Part shown: piece by piece, positions 1 to 12,029 of the stretch
Layout: every line of letters begins with the position of its first letter
Numbering within the stretch: the stretch's first letter is position 1
DNA from: Amaranthus tricolor
Lineage: Eukaryota; Streptophyta; Magnoliopsida; Caryophyllales; Amaranthaceae
Assembly (NCBI RefSeq): GCF_026212465.1
Contig: NC_080060.1
Location: 15,694,147 to 15,758,146 of the forward strand
DNA: 64,000 nt
Reading direction: 5' to 3'
Made by a program: the position numbers and the translations under genes
Notes under the pieces: generated by a model
Database searches by the model: none
Told to the model about the DNA's origin: nothing
What the model saw: only the letters and a program-made list of their open reading frames with translations

Positions 1-296
1 TGGAGACTAAACCTATGCATCCAGGACCTAGGCTAAAGTGGAAATGGAATCTCGGTACTTGGATCTAGCTATCAAGGTCCTTAAACCATTCTAACAATCC
101 CCGTGGACTCCTAGAAGCTGAGCTTAAGGAGGGCTGCTCGACAGTTTGCTAGATCATAATTGTCTAAGTGTTTGTGGTTGTTTCGTGTTCTTTTCATGAT
201 CATTTGTAGTTTTCGTCTGTGTCATTAATCAAAGCTTCCGCACAACATTAATCCTTGCATAACCAAGGCCTTAATCAGCCCCGGTTTCGAATCAAA
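1..296. repeat. CACTA-internal spacer block, first copy
   Basis: This block closely matches 35727-36020 and, in part, 36447-36655 inside the inner CACTA element. In all places it joins directly onto 169-bp tandem repeats through the words AAACCAAGTTTGAG. I see no coding frame and cannot say whether it is captured DNA or an old insertion. Confidence 0.8.
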
Positions 297-540
297 ACCA
301 AGTTTGAGCTACTTTATGCGCAAAAGTGTTAAAAACGGTTAAAAACGCTTAAAATCGCAACTTAACACGTAATTTCTAGAATATGACTACGATTTTCAAT
401 TCTAACAACTTCAACACAATAATACATACCAAATAGTGTTGTGTGCCAAGTTTCGTTCAAAACAAACCAAGTTTGAGCTACTTTACGCGCGAAAGTGCCA
501 AAAACGGTTAAAAACGCATAAAATCGAATTTGTGTACCTT
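297..540. repeat. 169-bp tandem repeat array (CACTA copy 1)
   Basis: About one and a half monomers of the family repeat, marked by AATATGACTACG near 380, CAACACAATAATA near 412 and GTTTGAGCTACTTTA at 300 and 471. The same monomer forms longer arrays at 30440-31095 and 34805-36400. Short open frames across it are by-products of the repeat. Confidence 0.85.
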
Positions 541-1495
541 TATTGCTGTCCATTTTGGAAATGTGGCTCTGGATGTAGATCCCATTTGTCCAAGCACTTA
601 TTTCATTGTGCTGAAACGCATGGGAAAAGTAATACTATTTATATATCTATATAATACTTAATTAAATCAAATTGGTAAAATAATTAATATTACGTACGCA
701 TTTAACAACGCTTTGAATTTTGTGTTGTGAGGCGGGCTTTGAGGTTTTTGTAATGAGTTGAAGACGTGCACAGTGTTCGTTAAAAGACATATGACCAAAA
801 GTATCCAATGTAAACTACAAACGTAAATTTTAAATTAACAAATTAGAGATTAGGTGAGTTTAAAAATCAAAAGATAAGTTCAATTTCAAAAATAAAACTT
901 ACTCTTCCATATATGGAGCCAGAATGAACGTGTGTTTAGATGCAAGGGAATTAGTCAAAGCAGTCTGAATGTGTGCTCTGACGTCATCTGGATCATTTAC
1001 ACATTTACTACCCGAAATTGACTCAGGACAAAACCATCCAATTTTTATTGGAGGTTCGCAAGAATTTAGGTCCTCGTAAGCCGCACTAAACTCACAAATA
1101 AGAAAATTTTGTTAGTAATTCGGTAATTAAAACAATTAAACAACAATGCCTAACTTGTAAGATAATGAACATCACCTCATATAGACATGGAAAAGAGCTA
1201 CGTTCAGCATCTCTCCTCTCAAAAATTGCCTGATGTCACTAGGACCAGTAATTACAAACGGGCTCTCTAAAAAGCAGTATCGCTTCTTCAGCAGGTTCAG
1301 AAATAGTGGGTCCTCTTCACTTATGCGAGATGCACAATAATGCAGCCATTTGCAATCTTGAGAGAGATCTTTTAGCTCCTCTTCAGTCAAAATTGGAGTG
1401 CTTGGCATCGACTTTGACCCAGTCGACACCTTTGCTGAGGAACCGACCTCTCTCCAAGATCCCTTTGGACTCTTTTGCAATTTTAATTTATACAA
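540..1495 (-). pseudogene. Ulp1/C48 cysteine protease-like domain within the CACTA second gene
   Basis: Three minus-strand exons show the N-terminal half of a C48 (SUMO-protease-like) fold. Exon 1495-1172 ends with FLRGEMLNVALFHVYMR. Exon about 1092-922 reads CEPPIKIGWFCPE and ends FILAPYMEE. After an intron, the exon at about 820 starts LHWILLVICLLTNTVHVFNSL, matching the family pattern APY-x-HW-x-LLVIC...V.VFDSL. This gives the catalytic His (HW), while the usual Asp reads Asn here (FNSL). The inner element at 36900 reads FDSL but has HR instead of HW. The exon that should hold the catalytic Cys (ECGYY-type motif) is not visible: sequence below 540 is tandem repeat. I infer a protease-derived region that is no longer complete in either copy. 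Confidence 0.68.
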
Positions 1496-3557
1496 TTAAA
1501 TTAGTGTGAGCATGCAATTAAAAAAATAAAAAAATAAGGTACAAATGATTCTTACCATGTTAGTGAATCGGACCGAAGCATGTGGCCATGTGATGAAACT
1601 ACCTAGAGCGTGTGAGAGTTTCTCAAGGCTTCATGCTCGCATTTGAACGGGGAGTGAGAAATCTTCAAACCCCTTTACAATAGTTTCCACGACCACACTG
1701 ATGTGGCCACTTGTAACAGGCATTGAATGCACTGTTTGGCCCTCTTTGTTTGGCTGGGCCACACCATATGCAACCACAGTTAAGTCGCCATCACTAGCAA
1801 CACCTAACTGAGGCAGCAAAAGAGAACAAGGAGTCGCCTCCTGAATAATAAGTGCTTATATAATTAAAAACTATGTACCTGTAGCACTGGCTCTGGAGTT
1901 GGCTCCGGATTTTGAGCAACGGAGTTTATGTCCTCCGGTGTAGGGTTTTCCCTTCAGGGGTATTAGTAATGAGCTGGGGTGCTACGGGGGTAATGGGCTC
2001 GGGTGTTGGCTCGACCGAAGCGTTAGGATCCCCATGTTGACTTTCCTGATCCTCGACAATAAGGTTTTCCAAGTCAACAATGGGTGCTCGCATCTTCTGC
2101 AACACGGCGGCCAGCTTGGCGAGAACGTCCTTCGTAATCTCCGCTCGGAGGGTTGCTACTTCATCCCGCAGCGCCGTTCTGGATTGAGTAGCAACACACT
2201 CTTTGCCGAATGCCTTCTGTAACCCCACGCGGACGCCTCCTTTTCCGACTACCCGTCCACTGTGGTCTTTCCCTAAGACCATATGCAATGCGTCAACATT
2301 GCCTCTTGGGGTGAACTCCCCCGTAGCTTCTTTTTCCTTCCAGCCCATCTGTTCAAATAAAAAGTGACATATATAGCAATTAGTATAAGTACATCAAAGC
2401 CAAAGAATACAAAACAAATCAAGAATATACTTAATAATTTCAAAACTCACCACAACATCATCAAGCTTCTTCGTTCCCGGATCATTAATGGTAAATTTAC
2501 CACTTGCATCTCGAGAATGAAGCCCGCAATACCAATCACGCACCCGATCTCCAGCAGGAGTATTCACGGATGCGGAGGTAGTCGTAGATGAGGGCGTGGA
2601 TGAACTTTGATTGGGGTATAAACCCGCATCCACCCACTCTTTTCGGACCTCATCGTACATTTTCTGGCCCAAGCGATGGTAAAACTTCCTTTTGCTTGCA
2701 GAATCAGAAGCTTTACCACGCTTTTCCTAATTAATCAATAAAAATCGAATGTCATGTATTAGTTTGATGACTGAACCAAAAGAAGTAAATTCAAATTGGT
2801 AAACTATAATATAATATGAAATACTTACAACTTCTATGGGAGTTGTTCTTTTGGCAACAAAGGCCTCCCAATCCCTCTTCGATATGTGACCCCATATTTC
2901 GTAGGGCATCTTCGAAGGTGATTGCTCTCCACCTTCGTTTCCCGTTTTGACCTTTTTGGTCGTACGGGTACGCCTCTTCGTAATCTAGCCAGTTACTAGC
3001 TTGGATCTGAAATCTCTGAATCTTTCAGCAACAGCTGAAAGAAACACATTCTTCTTGTCCTCATCGCTCTCGATGTGGAAAAGATTCTACAAAAAAATTT
3101 ATATTTATTACTGTCAATCAAATTAATTTTAAAATGAAACTAAATCAGTAAAAATAGTAAAGTTGCTTGCCATAGTATCATTCCATAGAGAGTTCTTCAA
3201 AGCTTCTGGAACCTCGTTCCATGCATGTAATGTGGAAAGCTTGCGGATACATAGACCCACTTGTTTTCCATATTGCCTACGCCATTTTTCGCAGGGTTGA
3301 GCCAATGCATTGTATTCCAAATGCATGGGTTCTGTGACTTTGAGGTTTTTCGTAGGACCTCGCCCTTTTCTTTTCTTACTGGTAGTGGGAGCATCCATTG
3401 GTGGGGCGTCTTCAGTCTCAAAATCATTGTCAATCGGTGGAGCGTCTTCAGCCATACGCTCGTATCTCACAATTTGGTCCTCTTCACTGTCATAACTACG
3501 ATGCTCATTATCCGGGGTCTTAATCTCGGGGACAATTTCCTCTCTGAATAGATGCAT
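540..3557 (-). pseudogene. CACTA second gene: Transposase_24 + DUF8039-like + Ulp1/C48-like protease, decayed
   Basis: The minus-strand exons can be followed by splice-like borders and homology. Residues from 3557 to about 3178 start with MHLFREEIVPEI and reach a Transposase_24-type core (PMHLEYNALAQPCEKWRRQY). The next exon (about 3087-2829) carries FHIESDEDKKNVFLSAVAE and MPYEIWGHISKRDWEAFV. An exon at about 2728-2451 holds FYHRLGQKMYDEVRKEWV, and one at about 2350-1878 holds GNVDALHMVLGKDHSGRVVG followed by a helical stretch. A DUF8039-like exon (LLPQLGVASDGDLTVVAYGV) covers about 1842-1558, and the protease exons lie below 1500. Breaks: an in-frame TAG at 2985-2987, a frameshift near 1950, a TGA near 1631 and a GC instead of GT donor near 3178. 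The gene lies downstream of the transposase, as TNP1-like accessory genes do in CACTA elements. Family identity is by recognition of conserved words only. Confidence 0.7.
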
Positions 3558-3789
3558 TGTATATCAGTACCTGAAAGAGTATGAATAGAAATATGTTAGA
3601 ACATAAGCTAAGTAATATTAAGAATATGACTATGATTTACAATTCTAATATGTTCAACACAATAATATATAACAAATAGTGTTATGTGCAAAGTTTCATG
3701 CAAAACAAACCAAGTGCCCAAAAAACTTTAATAAGCTTTAAATTCATACCTTGTGAATCACTTAATTCAAATGTATTCCTTCCGTGTGA
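3558..3789. repeat. Non-coding gap with a diverged single 169-bp-type monomer
   Basis: Between the two CACTA genes, 3625-3712 reads ATATGACTATGATTTACAAT...CAACACAATAATATATAACA...CAAAGTTTCATGCAAAACAA, the same order of words as the 169-bp monomers but with changes. The matching gap in the inner element (37850-37950) keeps it too. Confidence 0.7.
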
Positions 3790-6700
3790 TCTACACGCAT
3801 ATAAGCAACATCTACATCATCTACATCATCTTGATCCACTGATTTTGGATTGATAAAGGGAGGGGAGTCTTCAAAAGCTTGATATTATTCCTCATCCTCA
3901 ACATCACCTATACCAAGGACGCTTCTTTTTCCCGGTATGACAATAGACCATTTTTTATCAGACGGGTCTACAATGTAGAATACTTGCTTGGCTTGTGTGG
4001 CTAGTATGAATGGCTTCTCACTATCACACAAATGACCTAGTCTACAAGAGTGAATCCACAAGGGTCGTCATTTTTTATGCATCGTCGATTATTATCTACC
4101 CACTTAAATTTGAAAAGACCAATATTGAAAGTACAATAGTCAAGCTCCCATATTTCATGTACCCGTCCGTAGTATACCAATTTAGCATCAACTGGCGCTT
4201 GATCCTTCGCACTCGCGTAAAATGTAGATGACGCCAAAATAGAAACCCCACTATTCTGTAGATACAATGACTTCTTTTCTTGACCCTCAGTCCAAAATGT
4301 GAATCCATTGACATCGTAACCCTTATATTTGTTGACATCATCAGGAGGACCAAAAGCTAACCACTTAACAATTTCAAATACACCCTTGAGTTCTTCGCAT
4401 ATTACTCGATTATGAAACCAATTAATAAAAGTCTTGTTATGCAACTGCGTCAATGCCCTATCCCCTTTAGAAGGATGTTTTGCGCGCAATATATCAAAAT
4501 GCTCACTCAAAAAAGGATGAACTTCCGAAATATGATGCAACACATACAAGTGTGCTTGTAGAAGGTTTTCTCGAGGAGGTTTGACCGATTTGGAGCTAAT
4601 TGTTCCTTTTCCCTCAAGCCTTCCTTCATGTCTAGAGGTGGGAAGTCCAATAGGCTTTGCCATGGCCAAATACTCGGCTATAAAGTTACTAATCTCATCG
4701 CTCAAAGTGCCTTGAATCATAATCCCCTCGGGTTGTGCTGGATTCCTCACCTTGTTTTGTAAAACACCCATGTGTCTTTCAAAAGGATAACACCACCTTA
4801 AAAAAACTGGACCCAAAAGCTTGATCTCACGAACGAGATGGATAATAAGATGAACCATTATGTCAAAGAAAGAAGGTGGAAAATACATCTCAAACTTGCA
4901 TAAAGTTACAATCACGTTGAGTTGAAGTGCATCAAGTTTAAAGGGATCAAGAACTTTACTACAAATTGTGTTGAAGAACGAACATAGCTCGGTAATAGCA
5001 TATCTCACATGTTTTGGCAGTATTCCACGGATTGCAATTGGAAAGAACACTTGCATCATTACATGGCAATCGTGAGATTTCATGCTTCCCAACTTTAGCT
5101 CACCATTTAAGCTCACAAATCTCTTCATGTTGGATGAGTACCCAGACGGAACCTTAATGCCATACAAACACTCACCAAATGTCTGCTTCTCTGCTTTGGA
5201 CAATGTGTAGCAAGCTGGAGGCAAATAAACTTTGTCATTACTCATCTTCTTCTTACTGCCACCAACTTCATCAGCTCTATTTCTTTTCTTACTCACCTTA
5301 ACATGTGCTCACAACTCCGGACGAAGACCCTTATATTCAAACCAATCTCGCACGGCCCTAACATCCTTTGCCTTACCCGGAATGTTCATGAGAGTCTCGA
5401 GTATGGCATCGCACACATTTTTCTCTATATGCATAACGTCAAGACAATGCCTAACCTGTAGATCTCTCCAATATGGAAGCTTCCAAAAGATTGATTCTTT
5501 TTTCCATAGTCGTTCTTCACCCTCTTGCACTTGCCCTGTTTTACCAAATACAGTCTCAAATCCCTTAGCCTGTTCATAAACCTCATAACCGGTCAACGGT
5601 CAACGAGCTACACAGTCCTCAACCTCCCCGTTGAACAACTTCTTCTTCTTACGATATTGGCGGTCTCGTGGGAGGAACTTTCGATGGTGCATGAATACGT
5701 GTTTGCACGTAGGAATCCACGTGGATTCCATGTCATCGATACATATTGGGCATGCTTTCTTCCCTTTGTTCTTATACCCCGATAAGTTGCCATATGCCGG
5801 AAAATCATTAACGGTGCATAAAAGCATTGCACGCAAGGTGAACTCCTCATCAGCATATGCATCAAACTTTGAAACGCCTTCATCCCACATCTTTCTCAAG
5901 TCCTCAACGAGAGGTGCAAGATACACATCTATGTCATTGCCAGGTTGTTTAGGACCCGATAAGAAGCGAAAGCATTATGTACTTACGCTTCATACACAAC
6001 TAAGGTGGCAAATTATAGATCACTAAAAGTAACGGCCAAGTACTATGTTGAGAACTAAGATTGCTGAATCGGTTCATTCCATCCGTACACACTCCGAGCC
6101 TTAAATTACGAACCTCATCCCCAAAAGTCTTATGCAACCTATCAATACTCTGCCACTTCGGAGAATCAGATGGATGTGTGAGCAAGTGACCTTTCTTCAC
6201 CCTATCTGCATGCCACCTCAAATTTAACGCATCTTTCTTTATAGAAAACAAGCGCTTGAATCTAGGTATTATTGGAAAATACCACAATACCTTAGCCGGG
6301 GGCCCTTTAGCATCCCGAGCCCCTTTACGCTTGTAGCGCGGTAACCCACACCTAGGACACTCTTCTAAGTTCTCGTTTTCATTCCGATACAACATACAAT
6401 CATTCGGACACACATGAATCTTCTGGTACTTTAAGCCGAAAGGACACATGAGCTTTTTGGCATAATATGTCGACTTTGAAAGTTCATTTCCCTCAGGAAG
6501 CATCTCACCTAACGCTTCTAATAACATTGTGAAACTAGCGTCAATCCAATTGAACTTTGATTTAATGTTGAAAATTGTCAACACTACTGTTAGTTTGGTG
6601 AACTTTATACATCTAGGGTACAAAGGCTTTTGAGAAGCCTCTGTCAACAAGTCAAAAACACGAGGAAGTTTTCCTAACTCATCCTCGACTCCCTCCATCA

Positions 6701-7077
6701 TCTCATCAACACGATCCACATCCTCATCGATATTCTCTTCATCTGTCTCATACCCATCAACATTATCTACTAACCATACCCATCCACTCCCTCCTCACCA
6801 TGCAAACCCAAACATGATATTGAGGCCTAAAGCCACGTCGAAGTATGTGCTCCCTAAGGATATCAACACTATCTACCTTTGATACATTGCCACAACGGAC
6901 ACATGGGCAATAAAAACCAACTCTCCCCATCCTCACTTGATGTTCAACCGCAATACTACAAAATTCTAATTCGCCATCAATAAATTCCGACGATTCAATG
7001 CTTCCATACATCCATGAACGATCTTTTGTAATCCTAATTAGTGTGATTAATTGATTCAAAAAAAAATTAATACACAA
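3790..7077 (-). pseudogene. TNP2-like CACTA transposase, copy 1, multiply broken
   Basis: Reading down from 7032, DRSWMYGSIESSEFIDG and FYCPCVRCGN form the Transposase-associated N-terminal domain. The Transposase_21 (TNP2) core spans roughly 6719-5309 (LYPRCIKFTKLTVVL, CPRCGLPRYKRKG, CTDGMNRFSNLSSQHSTWP, SGYKNKGKKACPICIDD, HCLDVMHIEKNVCDAIL). DUF4218 (FFNTICSKVLDPFKLDAL, MYFPPSFFDIMVHLIIHLV) and DUF4216-like sequence follow to 4037 and, out of frame, to about 3790. Breaks against the inner copy: a lost G plus a ~75-bp deletion near 6770-6800; TAG for Trp at 6000-6002; a 2-bp deletion near 5957; TGA for Arg at 5597-5602; TGA for Trp at 5309-5311; and a 1-bp deletion near 4040. Most substitutions are C-to-T type, as expected after silencing by methylation. 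No functional protein is expected. Confidence 0.9.
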
Positions 7078-7989
7078 CTTTTAAACATATATACTTAACG
7101 AACTCTATCTAACCACAAAATTAAGTAATAATCATTCATTTAACACTAATTAACCCAAATAATAACACAATGTTTTTTAAACTGTCCAAATGATGTTTAT
7201 TGTAGTAACCATAATTAATATTTATATAAAAACAATAAAAATCAAATCACATTCATAAACTTGGACAACTAATTAATATTCATATCAACAACTCATTCAT
7301 TTAACCATAAACAAACCTAATTAAACCTAACTTACAAACTATATAAAAAATTATGATAAATTTAAAACTTAAAAACCACTACTACATACACAATCATAAA
7401 TAAAATGAAGAAATTACTTAAAAATATAACAAAATATGATATATATGATAAATTTAAAACTTAAAAACAATAACAACATACACATTCATAAAGTATGACA
7501 AATTTAAACCTAATTTACAAATCAAATTGAAAAAAATACCTTGAATTGTCGTGGGTTTTGGTGGGTTAGTGTATAACCTATACAATGAAAAAAAAATTGG
7601 TATAAAAAAAACTAAGCGCCCTAAACGTACACAATTAATGAAGCTTGAACAATAATGGCCTGCGTTTGAGAACTAATAAGCTTTAAAAAAACTATTCCTT
7701 GAAGAAGAGCAAGAACTAAGCCCAAATTTCGTGGGTTTAAGAAGAGCAACAACAATGTGTACAGCGCAGTTTCAAGAAGTTGATGATGAAGAAAAGCAAT
7801 AAGAAAAGAAAGCATGATGATCAAAGAAGAACAAGAACAAAAAGATGATGAAGAAGAAAGATTGAAGACAATAATCGAACAAATTATGATGAACAAGAAA
7901 ACCGACAGTTTCAATATTGAGTGAAGAAGTGCAACAGTCGTATAAACAATATAATGAAAGCAGTTTCGTGGGTTTTATGTATTAACATA
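7078..7989 (-). other. CACTA copy 1 leader region, no gene
   Basis: This AT-rich stretch lies between the transposase start and the subterminal repeats. A donor-like border (on the minus strand CCACGACAATTCAAGGTATTT, about 7535-7555) matches similar words at 42470 and 43740 in the other copies, so it probably holds a leader exon and an intron. I see no coding frame worth naming. Confidence 0.5.
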
Positions 7990-8304
7990 ACATTAACATA
8001 TATGACGGGTTTTTGAAAATACAATTGCTGCGGGCAAGGCAAAAACCGCAGCAATTATGTGAAGAATTATCTTATTTGCTGCGGGTAGTGAAGAACCGGA
8101 GCAATTGAAGAACGTTTTTTGCTGCGGGCGTGAAACAAACCGCAGCAATTGAAGCTGCTCATATGTATTTGCTGCGGTCAAGGCCCAAAACCGCAGTATT
8201 TAAGTGTTTTTTTTTTTTTTCTAATTCTTTTTCCTACTTATAGCTGCGTATATATAAAAACCACAGCAATTGATTAGTAGCAAATACATTTTTTTCCACT
8301 AGTG
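7990..8304. repeat. CACTA subterminal palindromic repeats and terminal inverted repeat
   Basis: Several units of the form TTTGCTGCGGG...AACCGCAGCAATT alternate in both directions between 8025 and 8270, followed by the terminal TTTTTTCCACTAGTG. In En/Spm elements such subterminal motifs bind the transposase accessory protein; here that role is inferred. The same motif marks the ends at 29640, 34017, 42920 and 44055. Confidence 0.85.
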
Positions 8305-8505
8305 TTTGATTCTTGAATGTGCCCATGAAACTAGGATTAAATTGGTTAAATTATGCCAATTAACCCTAAATTAAATATGCTATGTTGAACTAGTCAATAG
8401 AACTAGCGTGTGAGATTAAGATCAGTTTTGCTTTATGGTAAATTTTAATTAAATTCTTATTAAATCGTTCAATAAAATTAGCGCGTGAGAATCGAATTAG
8501 TAGGG
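8305..8505. other. Host DNA between CACTA copy 1 and the LARD-like element
   Basis: No gene or clear element is visible. It ends with the TAGGG target duplication (8501-8505) and continues, once the inserted LTR element is removed, at 21249. Confidence 0.6.
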
Positions 8506-9524
8506 TGTAACACCCCTGAATTTCCAACCCCTTAAACGAAACCAGAATCGTGAAGGAAGGGAGGAAATTCGGGTGTTACATAAAAAACAAAGGGAACATA
8601 ATTAAAATAAACGCTAAAGATTAATTAAAAAGGTGAGTGAGTGAAAATTTAGGCAGCATCTGCCTTAAAATTGTGCGCCTTTGTAGAAAAACAAAAGTTA
8701 TTTAAAAGCTAATAAAGTAAAGGCACCAACGGCCTATCAAAACTATGTCACGGCTGAATGATTCGTCGCCAGCTTCTTAAATAACCATGCCAAGCATGGA
8801 TCGTGGTTCCAGTGTCGACGTTTGCGTTTTAAAAAGACTTAACTCTTTAAAACCATACAGAGTTATAAACTACGCAGTGGAAATACAAATATACGAGGGA
8901 GGACACAAGGCCTCATAACAAAACATATACAACCAAAATTTACAAAAGCTAACAAGAGCTATAAAATTGAAAGATAGCGGTATGACACAGGTTATGCTTA
9001 GCCCTCATCACTCTCCTCAAATGCAATGCAAAAGAAGCTCCAGTACCTGCTACGCCTGTCTATGATCCTCCCGCTGCTCGACATTAGACTAAAGGCCTAT
9101 GTGTCATAGCAGGACAATCATAGAAAGTCATCAACAATCAAACATAAGCACAAACACGTACACATCAGTAACTAGCATCAAATATAATAAGGCCAACTAC
9201 TAGATAGCATTATATCATAAAACGACATAAGATGATTATATAAAACGCAAGCACAGATAGTAACCGCTTATCGGCCAATTATACTTCTTAATTTCATTAC
9301 GTGCTTTCCAACCCGAACCATGTGTTCTTGGGTAGAATGCAGGTCTTCACGCTCCTCTTTTCAAACATAAACTCTTGCAAAACACGTATAGTATCAACTC
9401 GACCAAGGCATTAATAGAATACCTAACACATGACCTTATAGTGCTTGTCTATCTTAAGGTAAATGTGATCATAGTCTGTAATACCCTTGAGGTAACTTAA
9501 CTTAGGCACATTTCTCACTAGCAT

Positions 9525-9690
9525 AAACTAATCTATCAATAAATAGATGTTTTATCAATGAGTAAATATTCTATCAAAAAGTAAACTTTCTATCAATGTG
9601 TAAGCTTTCTATCAAAGAATGAACCTTCTATCATTAAATAACTTTCGATCAATGAATAAATTTTCTATCACTAATTAACTTTGGCATAAT
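9525..9690. repeat. ~21-bp minisatellite in LARD LTR (left copy)
   Basis: Seven to eight degenerate units built on the phrase TTCTATCAATGAGTAAAC follow one another. The right LTR has the same tract at 18610-18775. Confidence 0.8.
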
Positions 9691-12029
9691 AACACGGCCA
9701 AGGGCGTTATCGGCCATCCGGCTCCCATGGCAAAGTACGAGCTCATGCCCCCTCCAGCTGACCCTCTCGGGTCCTACCTTCTGGAAAAACTAACACACTG
9801 GGGTTTTAAACCAGTGAAGAGGCCACCATATTGGGGTTTGCAAGGCCCGCATGGTAACACCTCGGTCAAGGGGCGGTATCGGCTATCCGACGTCCAGTGA
9901 CCCAAGCATGCTCATACCCCCCTTACGGTGGTCCCATCGAACCTCACCTAGGGGACTAATAAATCAACCGGACATAATCTAGTTGAGTCATGCCAGCTAA
10001 TCATAATCTAATACTTTATCAGATGGGATAACTTCCACTTTCGACTAATAATGAGCGCCCAGCACGCCAAAACCCATTGAGCCACTCATCAAAATATGAA
10101 ATTCACGTATAAAAGAGTCATTCTAACTCCAATTAAGGCATAATCTAATTCTTAAATAAATAAGGGGGTGGTCCCCGCCTTCTACTAACACTCTCATTCT
10201 CCAAACTATTCTAAGCTCAGGGATTTCATAATCGATGGCTCTTCATATATAAAGTTTTCTCACTAGCACCTCATAGTTTCGATACACTACATATTATCAC
10301 AATAAACAATAATGTCTTAAGGGAAATTGCATATAAGGGTTAGTTACTGCGTGTACGTACTGTAAGCGTCACTACACGATCAAAAGTCACAAAATTACCC
10401 GACTAAGGCTCTACTTTCCTTTTACAAAATGGGCACCTACATAAGTTATGAGTAGAACTAATAAGCTCCATTAACAACTTTGCCATACAAAACTAAATAC
10501 CAAAGTAACCGCTATCGCCCATGCAACATGAGTTTTCGATTACTCTAGCACACACACAACTCATTCAATACAAGTCAAAATCATTAACTCAACACAACAT
10601 AAGTCTTTCCATCAATTTAAAGTAGAAGTATGTGTGAATCGTTTCTTTACATTAACTAAATTTTAGCATATCGGCTCGTGTTACCCAAAAATAACTAATC
10701 ACAACTAAATCTTACAAATTTAATATAACATTAATATAACGATACGACAAATCTTAGAGTTGTCGTATCGGGATATCATTTGTTACATTCTGCAAAGCTA
10801 TTAAGAATTATAGTCAAACAACACGACAAATTACTTTACCAACCATCGACGATAAGTTGAGATTATGCTCTTGGCTTACTAATATCATGTATCTATAACT
10901 TCAATAACAACCTAATAAGGGTATTTGTGATTCGCAACAATCAAACCACAACAATTAGTAACTATTATTCCCAATTTAATCAATCAAAATCACTTTCATA
11001 GTCAACTAACATCATCACGGTTACTAATTATTCACAATAATAACCAATCAACCAAATCTTAAAACAACTTTTAAAGTTATTTTATCAATCATCACTAAAA
11101 TATAGTATAAAACACACATCATTAGTAATTTCATCTCTAAATCCAAGCCCTAATCGTTTCGTGTTCAAATATAACATATTTAATTACTACCCATACTAAG
11201 ATTCAAAGAAACCAATACAAAATCAACACACAACCCATAATATCAAATCACACTTCAAACCCTAAGTCATAAACATGTTTAATTCATCAATCAAATTCTT
11301 ACCCACAAAAAGATTCAATGAACTTAACACAAAATTAACATCAAACTCAATACACTTAATAGAACTCCTAATAAAACTAGAAAATTAATTAGAGAAAAGA
11401 GAAGAGATGGCTCACAAAGGTGAAACTAGGAGATGGACAAGGAGGTAGGTGGTTTTTGTGGTGGTGGTGAATCATTGTGCGAAATGGGGAGAAGGAGCCA
11501 CACGGATTGTCCCCTGCTGACAGTACAGTAGCCGAGCTGCTGGTGGAGTCCTTCGGTGCGCCTGCCGCTGAGGGGGAAGAAGAGACACGGCCTATTGTCA
11601 GTTTCTGGGCTGCTGCTTTCTACTCGAGGGAGGATGTGACATGGCTGTGCAGGTGGTTGCTCGTGGGTGGCTGATTGGGACCAGTTGCTGGCGGCACAGT
11701 AAGGGGGAAAGGAGAGAAATAATGAGGAAGAGTGAAGGGAGTGACGGCTGGTGGGAAGCAACGAGGGTTTCGTGCCCTTTTTATCATGGTTATTTATATT
11801 AGGGATATTATCAATGGTACCCCTGTACTAGCAAAATATCAATCGTACCCCAGTTAATTTCTATGGTACCCTCCAAGTATATGCTAATTACAACCGTGAC
11901 ACTATTAATGATTTTTTAGTTAAATGTTCGTTAAATTTTGAATTTAACCTAACCATGGTTAGTTTCTTCTTCTTCCCTTTTCCCTTTCCTCTTCCTGCTT
12001 TCTTTTCATGGTTGCTTCATCTAAAAAAC

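Larger units (their letters stand above)
1..8304 (-). mobile_element. CACTA (En/Spm) transposon, copy 1, left end outside window
   Basis: The right end is a clear CACTA terminus: 8290-8304 reads TTTTTTCCACTAGTG, preceded by ~300 bp of subterminal palindromic repeats. Genes run on the minus strand, so this is the element's 5' end. Reading leftward come a non-coding leader, a TNP2-like transposase gene (about 3790-7077) and a second gene with Transposase_24 and Ulp1-like parts (about 540-3557), then tandem repeats up to the window edge. The inner element at 34004-43211 is the same family and serves as a guide. The other terminus and the target duplication lie outside the window. Copy 1 has many stops and frameshifts, so it is probably immobile unless another copy supplies transposase. 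Confidence 0.92.

Noticed and set aside
7990..8304. Regularly spaced short repeats resembling a CRISPR array
   Set aside because: Units alternate in orientation, spacing is irregular and they adjoin a CACTA terminus; this is plant nuclear DNA.
11426..11761. Frame conserved between 11426-11761 and 20592-20876
   Set aside because: The two regions are copies of one LTR, so similarity is expected. The reading carries no domain, and the copies differ without regard to codon position.
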